Of a stretch of DNA of 64,000 nt, positions 45,580-56,629 are shown in pieces. Position 1 is the stretch's first letter. Each line of letters begins with the position of its first letter. The notes below the pieces were generated by a model. It had not been told where the DNA came from and made no database searches. It worked only from the letters and a program-made list of their open reading frames with translations. Made by a program: the position numbers and the translations under genes. Origin of the DNA: Hibiscus mutabilis (Eukaryota; Streptophyta; Magnoliopsida; Malvales; Malvaceae); assembly GCA_019671005.1 (NCBI GenBank), contig CM033726.1:7261213-7325212 (forward strand). The letters are read 5' to 3'.

Positions 45580-47288
45580 GGCATAAAGTCAAAAGTAATC
45601 CCAACGTTTGACATTTTGGTCGCTTTATCCCTATTTTTTTGTCCGAACAATCACCTAACGTTTTATTTTTGTTCAAATTTCACCCTCATTAGAGGAAAAC
45701 CGTTAGTCAACTAACGATCAACGCCTAAGGCTGACGTGGCAAGCCTGCATGGCATGGGGTGCTGACGTGGCACTTTATTGACGTGGCATCGTGATTTTTT
45801 TAAAAAATAATTATTTTTATACTAATTTCTAACCAATCAGGCGCCACCATGTGGCACTATCATATGATGACACGTGGCAGATTGGTTCTAAGGCATAAGA
45901 GAAAAATCAAAATTCAAAGATGTACTTAGGGGGAATTAAACCTAGGTCACCAAGTTGGAAGACTAACACACAACCACCAAGCCAACATACTTTGTTGTTG
46001 TTTTTTCACCACTTATTTTATTTATTCATTACTTTATTTGCTTGAAAGTGAAGAATTATTCATTAAATATTTACTAATAAATCCAAAACCCTAAACCATA
46101 AAAACTAAATCCTAAATATCAAAACCATAAACCTTAAAACTAAACACTAAACCCTAAATAGAAAAACCATAAACTCTAAAAATAAATCCTAAACCTTAAA
46201 AACTAAACCACAAACCCTAAAATTGAAACACTAAAACCCATAAACCTTAAACTTGAAACCCTAGAACTAAAACCCTAAACACATAAAACCATAAACCCTA
46301 AATACTAAACTTTAAAACCCTAAACCATAAAACACTAAACCCCTAAATTTGGGTTTAGAACATTAGGTTTAGGGTTAATGCTTAGGGTTTAGGGTTTAAA
46401 GCTTAGTGTTTTACTATTTAGGGTTTAGGGTTTAGGGTTTAGTGTTTAGTGTTTATGACTTAAGGTTTAATGCTTTATGTGTTTAGGGTTTTGGTTTAGG
46501 GTTTAGTTTTTAGGGTTTAAGGTTTAGTTTTTAAGGTTTAGGATTTTAGGGTTTATGGTTTTGAGTTGAGGGTTTAAGGGTTTATGTTTTTAGTGTTTTG
46601 ATACTTAGGGTTTATGGTTTAGTTTTTAGGGTTTGAGGTTTTGATATTTGGGGTTTATGGTTTTGATATTTAAGGTTTGAGTTATAGTTTATGATTTAGT
46701 TTTTAGGGTTTAGATATTTAGGGTTTGAGTTTAGAGTTTAGGATTTAGTTTTTAAGGTTTAGGGTTTATGATATATTAGTGAATATTTAATGAATAATTC
46801 TTCACTTTCAAGCAAATAAAGTAATGAATTAATAAAATAAGCGGTGAAAAAACAATAACAAAGTAGGTTGGCTTGGTAGTTGTGTGTTAGGTCTTCCAAC
46901 CTGGTGACCTAAGTTCAAATCCCTTGTACACCTTTGAATTTTGATTTTCTTTTATGCCTTAGAACCAATCTGCCCACGTGTCATCATATGATAGTGCAAT
47001 GTGGCAGTGTCTAATTGGTTAGAAATTAATGTAAAAATAATTAAAAAAAAATCACGATGCCCCATCAACAAAGTGCCACATCAACAACATGCCACGTCAT
47101 CACCCCATGCCATGCATGCATGCCACGTCAGCCTCAGGCATTGACCGTTAGTTGACTAACGGTTTTCCCCAACGAGGGTGAAATTTGAACAAAAATGAAA
47201 CGTTAGGTGGTTGCTCAGATCAAAAAAAGAATATGAGCTAAAGTGACCAAAAAGTCAAACGTTGGGGGGCTACTTTTGACTTTATGCC
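45580..47288. mobile_element. Mutator-like foldback, 1.7 kb, with 9-bp TSD
   Basis: Starts ggcataaagtc and ends gactttatgcc. It is flanked by tatccatta at 45571-45579 and 47289-47297, a 9-bp duplication as for Mutator-like elements. Arms of about 500 bp stay alignable, with shared blocks gttagtcaactaacg, gctgacgtggca/tgccacgtca and ttcattaaatattcacta. The centre (about 46081-46770) is degenerate telomere-like sequence. There is no transposase ORF, so movement would need enzymes from elsewhere. Confidence 0.88.
46081..46770. repeat. Inverted telomere-like (CCCTAAA/TTTAGGG) block
   Basis: From 46081 to about 46345 the strand is a run of degenerate ccctaaa / ccataaa units. After about 46350 it turns to tttaggg / gtttagg units. 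The variant units (aaccataaac, tttatggtttag) recur. The switch in direction makes the block a 690-bp inverted repeat in the middle of a transposon, not a chromosome end. Confidence 0.85.
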
Positions 47289-47297
47289 TATCCATTA

Positions 47298-48244
47298 CAC
47301 CAACCTTTGAAGATGATAATATTAAGAGAGACACTAATTTTAAACATGAACCACAAAATAAACACATGCTCTACCAAAAAAGTTATGATATTTATTAAAC
47401 GATAAATAGGTCCTTATCTAACATTTTCCACACTACTACATTGAAAAAAATTCTAATTGGATAATTTTGATTTTAGATTATAAGCATGCTTAAACTATTA
47501 AATCGTTAACCTTAGGTCTTGGGAGTTGGGAGAGATAAGTCTGAACTCAACAAATGGTCCCAGTAGAAAAGCAGATGGTGTTTATCTTAAAAGATTCAGG
47601 TTCAATCAATGTTTACAAGATATGTGCATTGTCAAAGGGTTAAGAATATGTATAAACATATATTATCTTGTAAAACATGTGGTCAGAAAAAATTAAATTA
47701 CGAAATAATTAATTTTTATTAAATTATTTTTTTACTCTAAATTAAGGTTGAATGAGGCAAACCTTTGTACATGTAACAAGTCAATTAAGTACAATGTATT
47801 ACGATTTAGGGTAAATTGCCTACAAAGCCATTAAACTATTGACGTAATTTTATTTTGACCAAAGAATTAAAAAGTGTCAATTCTATTTTTTTTTAAGAAA
47901 ACCGTGATAAAAATTGTAAAATTTTATAGTTGTATATAAATATAATTCAATAAAAAAAAAACAGTTTAATTTCTGATGTTTGAAAACACAGCAGCTGGGG
48001 TACTATGCATTCTTCTATTCCTCTAAAACCATATTTCATATACAAGTAAAAAAGAAGAAGCTCTCTTTGTTTGGCTCTCCTTAGTGCTTTGGTTCTGCTT
48101 GCTTGGCCACCCTTGGCCTAGGTCTGTGTCCATGTTTCTTTGGTTCTTGCACTAAGTGTTTTGGTCACTATTGAGCTTTTTTACTCTTATTTCCTTTTTC
48201 TCGATCCCTCTCCCTTCTCTTTTGTCGTTTCCTTAAGCTTTAAG
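47298..48244. other. Intergenic / 5' side of the ORF1-like frame
   Basis: AT-rich to about 47980, then less AT-rich T/C-rich sequence (48050-48240) that may be the leader of the frame starting at 48245. No other feature. Confidence 0.4.
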
Positions 48245-48685
48245 ATGGCTAGTAACCTTGATAACTCCTGCAACTCATCAAAGGAAGATATAAATGATAT
48301 GGAGTCTCTTGACTGCAATCAAAGCTCATTCCCTGGTAGGTAAACTTGTCTCAAATAGAGTTATTAAGTTTCATACTGTCAAAAGCCTGGCCTTGGCCTT
48401 GCAAAGAGAATTTTGAATGTCACGATTTAGGAAAATCCTTTTTCATGTTTGTCTTCAAAACGGAAATAGTGAAGCAAAATGTCTTAAGCTTAGGACCTTG
48501 GTCTGTTCAGGACAAACTCCTCCTTTTAAAAGAATGGCCTTACGCTGCAGCCCTTGAGGAAATTGACTTCTCACTGGCAGATTTCTGGGTTCAAGTCCAT
48601 AATATCCCCTTGGTTTACATTAACGAAGCTAATACTGAAAAAATAGGTTCATTCTTCCCTAAATTCTTGGATTCGAACTTGAAGG
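48245..48685 (+). pseudogene. DUF4283 / LINE ORF1-like protein, 5' part, broken
   Basis: The ATG at 48245 (MASNLDNSCNSSKEDINDME) opens an acidic, Ser-rich N-terminus. After at least two frame changes comes a DUF4283-like domain (LSLGPWSVQDKLLLLKEW, then FWVQVHNIPLVYINEAN). In plants this domain begins ORF1 of L1-type LINEs and related zinc-knuckle proteins; it binds nucleic acid. The frame is cut at 48685 by the Copia tandem. The remaining part resumes at 60723. Confidence 0.65.
48681..48685 (+). repeat. Target-site duplication gaagg, left
   Basis: gaagg immediately before the left LTR; the partner is at 60718-60722. These are the only duplications around the whole 12-kb tandem. Confidence 0.85.
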
Positions 48686-49135
48686 TGTTGGATTAAAATG
48701 CAATAATAGTGGACACATATGTATAATGTATGTATGTTGCTATTATAAAGTTTAACATGTAATTAAGTGACCAATTATGTTATACGTGTTATAGGTGCTA
48801 AACTGTCATGAAATTAAAAGTGTAGATACCATAAGTTAGATTTATAACTCAATGAGGGGTAGAGTTGTAAATATTAATAAACTGTTTTAATTCAGTTTAT
48901 ATAAAGGGTAGTGGTCCCCGAGATATAGGTTAACTTGCATATCTCTTTTCCCCATTAGAGAGTTGTGTGACAAGAGGTAATCTATCATCTCGGAAGATCA
49001 AAACCCTCTCTGGAAATCTCCATCAATGGATTCAGGTACGCTTTCGCAAATCTAGTTTTTGTTCTTAATGATTTGACATATATATATATATATCTTGGGT
49101 ATATATCCGTATTGAATATATTTTTGGTTCTAACA
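48686..49135 (+). mobile_element. Left LTR (450 bp)
   Basis: It begins tgttggattaaaatgc and ends ttggttctaaca. It differs from the other two by an extra tatg near 48730 and by 'ccccgagatat'. The following agtgacattagagac is a degraded tRNA-Met-type PBS. Confidence 0.9.
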
Positions 49136-50034
49136 AGTGACATTAGAGACAGGTTATGTCGAATCATTGAAATCGTTTTTGTTTTGAGTTATTCCTTGGT
49201 TGTAAAATTAATCTTAATCGAAAATTGGATTATGTATTAGGGTTTGATCTCTCGCATATGTTCTGAAATTTCCGGATTTCCCTCGTATGCTCATTTACTT
49301 TCTTTCGATGTTGTGCGATTACATGTTCTGAAATTGGATTGAATTTGTACAATTGTTGTTAACAGTTTGGATTTAGTTTACTTTTGCTTGTGCGGTAACA
49401 ATCCATGGAATTATAAACATATTTTGTTTTCTTTTTACCTAGGTTATTGAAAATTAATTTAGGTATATATACTGTTTTTATCTATAAAATATATATTTGA
49501 ATTTATAATATATATTTAATTCGGTTGGATCAAAAATTTAGTTTTGATCATTAGGTATTAAGATAAATCTTTAGAAACAGATAAATTCATATTCTAGCTA
49601 TGTCTAATATTTTAGTAGGTTAATTGAAACACAATGTCACCAAAGTGACCGCTTCTGCGTAGATTAACTTATTTAAAATATCAAGATGTTTGTGTTTTTG
49701 TAATTCATGCGTTTATTAATTGACCCAAAGGAAAATTAATATTTGACCGAATTTCAAATAACACCCGTGGTAATAAATGTGTGACAATTATAAGGTATTT
49801 ATGTGTTCAATACGTTAGTCCAAATATTAACCTGTTGTTCGACATTGTTATTGTCAATGTTTGATTTCTACAACAAGAGTACCGCTTACAGTTAATATTA
49901 CTGTCCAAAGACTTGATATTAATGTTGTGTTTGATATCTTGAGGGGAATTAGTCATTATTTTGAATTTATTTGTGTACTTATGAATTATTGGTGTGAGCT
50001 TGTTATTTATTTATTATTTTTTCTATATTCAGCT

Positions 50035-50870
50035 AGTTCTTCTGCTGCTACAATATCTGCTAATGTCAATTCTATACCCATGCTTAATGGGACGAATTTC
50101 AAGGAATGGAAAAGCCACTTACTGATGGTGCTTGGTTGTATAGACATAAACCTCGCATTAAGGGAAGAACAACCTGCACCTCTTACTGCGGCTAGCACTC
50201 CTGATGCAAAAAGGGATTTTGAGAGGTGGGAACGTTCTAATCGCATGAGTTTGATGATCATGAAACACAACATTTCGAAAACCTTTAGGGGTGCAGAATC
50301 TGAAGAGATTATTTGAGCTAAGGATTTCCTTGACAATATTGAGCAACATTTTGTTAAAAACGATAAGGTTGAGAAGACATCACTTCTGAATTCTTTGATG
50401 TCTATGAAGTACAAGGGCCAAGAAAATATAAGGGAGTACATTATGGAAATGTCTCATATTGCTTCAAAACTTAAGGCACTTAAAATCGAGTTTTCTGATG
50501 ATTTACTTGTTCTTATGGTTTTGGTATCAGTTCCTGCACGTTTAACCAATTTAAAATTAGTTATAACCGTCAAAGGGAGAAGTGGACTCTAAATGAGCTC
50601 ATTTCTCATTTTGTTCAAGAGGAAGAAAGGTTGAAGCGTGAGAAAACTGAAAGTGCTCATTTGTCTAGTGCCTCTAAAGACAAGGGCAAGAAAAGGAAAT
50701 ATTAGAATGAAGCTGCTAAGGGTCCAGCTCAAAAGAAACAAGAGAAGGTTCCAAATAATTGTTTCTTTTGTGACAAGCCTGGACACATAAAGAAAGATTG
50801 TACCCAATATCACGCATGGTGTGCAAATAAATGTATGAATCTTACTATGGTCTGCATTACGAGGTTAATT
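50035..50870 (+). pseudogene. gag: Copia gag, copy A
   Basis: A UBN2-like gag core (MLNGTNFKEWKSHLLMVLG start, RFERW-like block, then SLMSMKYKGQENIREYIMEM) and a zinc knuckle NCFFCDKPGHIKKDCTQYH (C-x2-C-x4-H-x4-C) at about 50758-50815. A TGA follows ...SEEII (50314) and a TAG lies before the knuckle (50703), so no full protein is made. Both stops also occur in copy B. Confidence 0.8.
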
Positions 50871-50879
50871 TAGCTTGAT

Positions 50880-53800
50880 TACCTAAAACACTTGATGGTT
50901 AGATTCTGGTGCTACTACTCACATAAGTGTTTTTATGCAGGTTTACCTGAGCTACCGAAAGCCAAGTGATGGTGAAAGAAACATCTTTGTGGGCGATGGA
51001 AAATCAGTGGAAGTGGAAGCAATTGGGCATTTTAGGTTGTTATTAGGAACTGGTTTTTATTTGGGTTTGAAAGACACTTTTGTTGTTCCGTCTTTTAGGC
51101 GAAATTTAGTTTATGTTTCTTTGTTGGACAAATGTGGTTATTATTGTTCATTTGGAAACAATCAATTTACTTTGTCTTTAAATTCAAGTATTGTTGGAAC
51201 TGGTTATTTAGATACTTATGACAACCTTTATTCATTAGATACAATTGCATCCTATAATGAAACCTTGCATGTGGAATCACGTGGTACTAAGCGAAAATTA
51301 AATAAAGAAAATTCAGCATCATTATGCATAAACGCTTAGGTCATATATCAAAATGTAGGATTGAGCGTCTTGTGTCTAATGGTATTTTAGAGTCTCTTGA
51401 CTTTACAGAATTTAATGTTTGTGTTGATTGCATCAAGGGAAAGCAGACCAAAACTAAGAGATTAGATGCCAATCGTTCTACAGACGTCTTAGAATTAATT
51501 CATACTGATATTTGTGGGCCATTCCCTCCGACATCTTGGAATGGTCAAAAATATTTCATAACATTCATAGACGATTACTCACGTTATGGGTACCTATATC
51601 TCATTCATGAAAAATCTCAGTCTTTGGACGTGCTCAAATCCTATAAAGCTGAAGTTGAGAATCAATTAAGAAAGTTCGATCTGATTGTGGTGGTGAGTAC
51701 TACGGTAGATATGATGGATCAGGTGAACAACGTTCAGGACCATTTGCAAAGTTCCTAGAGGAATATGGTATTGTCCCACAAAGTACACCATGCCGGATCA
51801 TCTAGTATGAATAATGTTATTGAGAGATGTAATAGGACTCTTAAGGATATAGTAAGAAGTATGACTGCTCATTCTACCTTACATGAGTCACTCTGGGAGA
51901 AGCATTAAAGACATCAGCGTACATTCAATATAGTACCCACAAAGCAAAAAAAAACACCTTATGAGCTTTGGGTGGGTAAAAGCCCACTCTAAAGCATTTT
52001 CACATTTAGGGATGTCCAGCTGAGGCAAGGCCTTATAGGCCACATAAAAAGAAATTGGACTCAAAAACAGTAAGCATCTACTTTATTGGTTATTCTGAGC
52101 GATCTAGGGGCTATAAATTTTATGATCCCATGAACAAGAAAATTTTTGAGACGAGAACTGCAACATTTTTTGAGGATGTTGAGTTTGGAGGAAAAAATAA
52201 GGTAAGAGACATTGTCTTTGAGGATGAATTGAGTTTTAACTCAGTTCCTACTATCACTTTTGATGATGTTCAAGTTTCTTTACCTATCATCAACCAAGAA
52301 GTGAATCCGGAACCTCAACAAGACAATGTCGAACAGCTTCCTCCTATTCAGGATGAGGTAATTGTTCCAGAAGAACAAACTCAACAACCTCAAGAACAAG
52401 TGCCATTAAGGAGATCCACGAGAGAAAAGAGAAATGCTATTCTGGATGATTATATTGTGTTTCTCCAAGAAAATGAGGATGTCAATAGAATGATGGAAGA
52501 TGATCCAATCAACTTTCATCAGGCCATGCAAAGTATTAACTCTCAAAAGTGGATTGATGCCATGCAAGATGAGTATAAATCCATGCAAAGAAATAAAGTT
52601 TGGGAACTTGTCCCATTACCTGAAGGTGCAAAACCAATTGGTTGTAAATGGATTTTTAAAACCAAAAGGGATGCAAATTGTAATGTGGAGAGGTATAAGG
52701 CACGTCTTGTAGCTAAAGGATATACTCAAAAAGAAGACATTGACTTTTTAGAGACCTTCTCTCCAGTTTTATCGAAAGACTCTTTTAGGACAATCATGGC
52801 ACTTGTAGCTCATTTTGATCTTGAGTTACATCAGATGGATGTTAAGACTGCATTTCTCAATGGAGACATCGAAAAAACAATTTATATGGTGCAACCAGAA
52901 AACTTTGAGTAGGGAGACCCAAAGAATATTGTTTGCAAATTAACAAAATCCATCTAGGGACTCAAGCAAGCTTCTCATCAATGGTATCACAAATTTTATT
53001 AAGTAATTGTCTCGTTCGGTTTTAAGATGAATATTGTTGATGATTGTGTGTATCACAAGCTTAGTGGGAGTAAGTATATATTTTTGGTTTTAAATGTCGA
53101 TGACATTTTTCTTGCCACGAATGATATAGGCTTATTGCATGAAACCAAGAGATTTTTATCTAAGCTTTTTGACATGAAAGATCTTGGGGACGCTTCTTTT
53201 GTTTTAAGAATTCAGATACATCGAGATCGATATCGGGGTATTCTTGGATTGTCACAAAATAACTATATCGATAAAGTACTTAAAAGGTTTGGCATGCAAA
53301 ATAGCAAACCAATAGACACCCCTGTCACTAAAGGAGACAAGTTTTGTCTTACCCAATGCCTTAAGAGTAATCTTGAAATTCAAGAAAAACATAAGATTCC
53401 TTATACATTAACTATTAGGAGTCTAATGTATGTTCAGTATGTATGCATCCGGATATTGAGTACATTGTTGGGATGTTAGGCAGATACTCAAGCAACCCTG
53501 GTATGGACCATTGGAAAACAACCAAGAGGGTTATGAGGTATCTTCAGAGAATAAAAAGACTATATGCTCACATATAGGAAATCAGATCATTTGGAGGTCA
53601 TAGGGTATACGGATTCTGATTTTACTGGATGCCAAGATAGCAGAAAATCTACATCAAGCTATATTTATCTGTTAGCTAGTGGAGCTATATCCTGGAAAAG
53701 TGCCAAATAGACACTTGTAGCTTATTCCACAATGGCAGCAAAGTTTGTAGCATGCTACGAGACATCAAATCGTGGAATATGTCTCTGGAAATTTGTCACC

Positions 53801-54082
53801 AATGTGTATTTTGGAGAATATAGAAAGACCACTTAAATTATTTTGTGATAATAAATCAGCAATGTTGTATTCCAACAACAATAGAAGCTCGTCTAAGTCA
53901 AAGCACATTGACATAAAGTTCCTAGTTGTGAAAGAAAGAGGGCAAAGTGGACAAATATCCATAGAACACATTGAGACAAACTCTATGATAGCGGATCCGC
54001 GCACAAAAGGTTTACCACTCATGGTCTTTCATGAGCACAATGCTCATATGGGTGTTACATCATTTGATGATATTATTGTTTG
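50880..54082 (+). pseudogene. pol: Copia pol, copy A (PR, IN, RT, RNase H)
   Basis: Order: protease DSGATTHIS (about 50903), pre-integrase region, integrase from KRLGHISKCRIERL (51324) with LIHTDICGPFPPTSW and FIDDYSRYGYLYL, and the third catalytic Glu in the NNVIERCNRTL block (near 51810). RT follows from WIDAMQDEYKSMQRNKVWEL (near 52550) with KARLVAKGYTQ and LHQMDVKTAFLNG. The YVDD site reads NVDD (53093-53104). RNase H has DSDFTGCQDSRKS and LFCDNKSAMLYS. Stops after ENFE (52910) and AK (53707) and several shifts make it dead, and most are shared with copy B. Confidence 0.85.
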
Positions 54083-54477
54083 AGTGGGAGTTTGTTATTT
54101 GTTCATTTTATGTTTATGTTTATTTTCAGACATTTATGTATTTGGTTATTTTCTTATCAGAAATAAAGTATTCAGTTTATTCACTCTTTTCTTATTTGGA
54201 TAAGGACCTCATTTATGTTTAAAGATGACCAGTTGGAAATAAACATGTTCGGTTCACATTTACATGTAATTTTTATGGCACACATTCATAATTGATCTAT
54301 GTCATTTGATTATGTTTGTATACGTGACCATTGATGGGTCCAATCATGATTGATATGGTGAAGATCGCTTTGATCCTATATAGATATAATTGATGGACGA
54401 GATTGTTATAGAATACCTATTACATGATAGCAAATTTTTGAGCACATAAGGTTGTACATTTGTCGAAACATATATTT

Positions 54478-54492
54478 GCCCAAGTGGGAGAT
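54478..54492 (+). other. Polypurine tract, copy A
   Basis: gcccaagtgggagat lies directly before the middle LTR. A second gagtgggag occurs just after the pol stop near 54083. Confidence 0.8.
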
Positions 54493-54932
54493 TGTTGGAT
54501 TAAAATGCAATAATAGTGGGCACATATGTATAATGTATGTTGCTATTATAAAGTTTAACATGTAATTAAGTGACCAATTATGTTACACGTGTTATAGGTA
54601 CTAAATTGTCATAGAATTAAAAGTGTAGATACCATAAGTTAGATTTATAACTCAATGAGGGACAGTTTGTAAATATTAATAAACTGTTTTAATTCAGTTT
54701 ATATAAAGGGTAGTGGTCCTCGAGATATAGGTTAACTTGCATATCTCTTTTCCCCATTAGAGAGTTGTGTGACAAGAGGTAATCTATCATCTCGGAAGAT
54801 CAAAACCCTCTCTGGAAATCTCCATCAATGGATTCGGTATGCTTTACATAAATCTAGTTTTTGTTCTTAATGATTTGACATATATATATATATATCTTGG
54901 GTATATATCCGTATTGAATATATTTTTGGTTC
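54493..54932 (+). mobile_element. Middle LTR (recombinant of the outer two)
   Basis: Its first part carries the right-LTR variants (gggcacatatg, ggtactaaattgtcatag, gtcctcgag). From about 54753 it carries left-LTR variants (ccccattagagag, gtgtgacaag, the long (at)n and cttgggtatatatccg). Its last five bases and the adjoining PBS are deleted (31 bp missing relative to copy A). Confidence 0.85.
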
Positions 54933-55802
54933 AATCATTGAAATCGTTTTTGTTTTGAGTTATTCCTTGGTTGTAAAATTAATCTTAATCGAAAATTGGA
55001 TTATGTATTAGGGTTTGATCTCTCGCATATGTTCTGAAATTTCCGGATTTCCCTCGTATGCTCATTTACTTTCTTTCGATGTTGTGCGATTACATGTTCT
55101 GAAATTGGATTGAATTTGTACAATTGTTGTTAACAGTTTGGATTTAGTTTACTTTTGCTTGTGCGGTAACAATCCATGGAATTATAAACATATTTTGTTT
55201 TCTTTTTACCTAGGTTATTGAAAATTAATTTAGGTATATATACTGTTTTTATCTATAAAATATATATTTGAATTTATAATATATATTTAATTCGGTTGGA
55301 TCAAAAATTTAGTTTTGATCATTAGGTATTAAGATAAATCTTTAGAAACAGATAAATTCATATTCTAGCTATGTCTAATATTTTAGTAGGTTAATTGAAA
55401 CACAATGTCACCAAAGTGACCGCCTGCGTAGAGATTAACTTATTTAAAATATCAAGATGTTTGTGTTTTTGTAATTCATGCGTTTATTAATTGACCCAAA
55501 GGAAAATTAATATTTGACCAATTTCAAATAACACCCGTGGTAATAAATGTGTGACAATTATAAGGTATTTATGTGTTCAATACGTTAGTCCAAATATTAA
55601 CTTTGTTGTTCGACATTGTTATTGTCAATGTTTGATTTCTACAACAAGAGTACCGCTTACGATTAATATTCTTGTCCAAAGACTTGATATTAATGTTGTG
55701 TTTGATATCTTGAGGGAATTAGTCATTATTTTGAATTTATTTGTGTACTTATGAATTATTGGTGTGAGCTTGTTATTTATTTATTATTTTTTTCTATATT
55801 CA

Positions 55803-56625
55803 GCTAGTTCTTCTTTGCTACAATATCTGCTAATGTCAATTCTATACCCATGCTTAATGGGACGAATTTCAAGGAATGGAAAAGCCACTTACTGATGGTG
55901 CTTGGTTGTATAGACATAAACCTCGCATTAAGGGAAGAACAACTTTGCACCTCTTCTACTATGGCTAGCACTCCTGATGCAAAAAGGGATTTTGAGAGGT
56001 GGGAACGTTCTAATCGCATGAGTTTGATGATCATGAAACACAACATTTCGAAAACCTTTAGGGGTGCAGAATCTGAAGAGATTATTTGAGCTAAGGATTT
56101 CCTTGACAATATTGAGCAACATTTTGTTAAAAACGATAAGGTTGAGAAGACATCACTTCTGAATTCTTTGATGTCTATGAAGTACAAGGGCCAAGAAAAT
56201 ATAAGGGAGTACATTATGGAAATGTCTCATATTGCTTCAAAACTTAAGGCACTTAAAATCGAGTTTTCTGATGATTTACTTGTTCTTATGGTTTTGGTAT
56301 CAGTTCCTGCACAGTTTAACCAATTTAAAATTAGTTATAACCGTCAAAGGGAGAAGTGGACTCTAAATGAGCTCATTTCTCATTTTGTTCAAGAGGAAGA
56401 AAGGTTGAAGCGTGAGAAAACTGAAAGTGCTCATTTGTCTAGTGCCTCTAAAGACAAGGGCAAGAAAAGGAAATATTAGAATGAAGCTGCTAAGGGTCCA
56501 GCTCAAAAGAAACAAGAGAAGGTTCCAAATAATTGTTTCTTTTGTGACAAGCCTGGACACATAAAGAAAGATTGTACCCAATATCACGCATGGTGTGCAA
56601 ATAAATGTATGAATCTTACTATGGT
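55803..56625 (+). pseudogene. gag: Copia gag, copy B
   Basis: Near-identical to copy A gag, with the same TGA after ...SEEII (56087) and the same TAG before the knuckle (56477). The frame around 56311 is better preserved here than in copy A (cacagttt versus cacgttt). Confidence 0.8.
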
Positions 56626-56629
56626 CTGT

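Noticed and set aside
46081..46770. Telomere or telomere-fusion site
   Set aside because: The repeats are degenerate, point outward to inward with a direction switch, and lie inside a transposon with a 9-bp duplication.
50007..50441. Minus-strand protein of 144 codons (repeated at 55804-56214)
   Set aside because: Shadow of the Copia gag on the plus strand.
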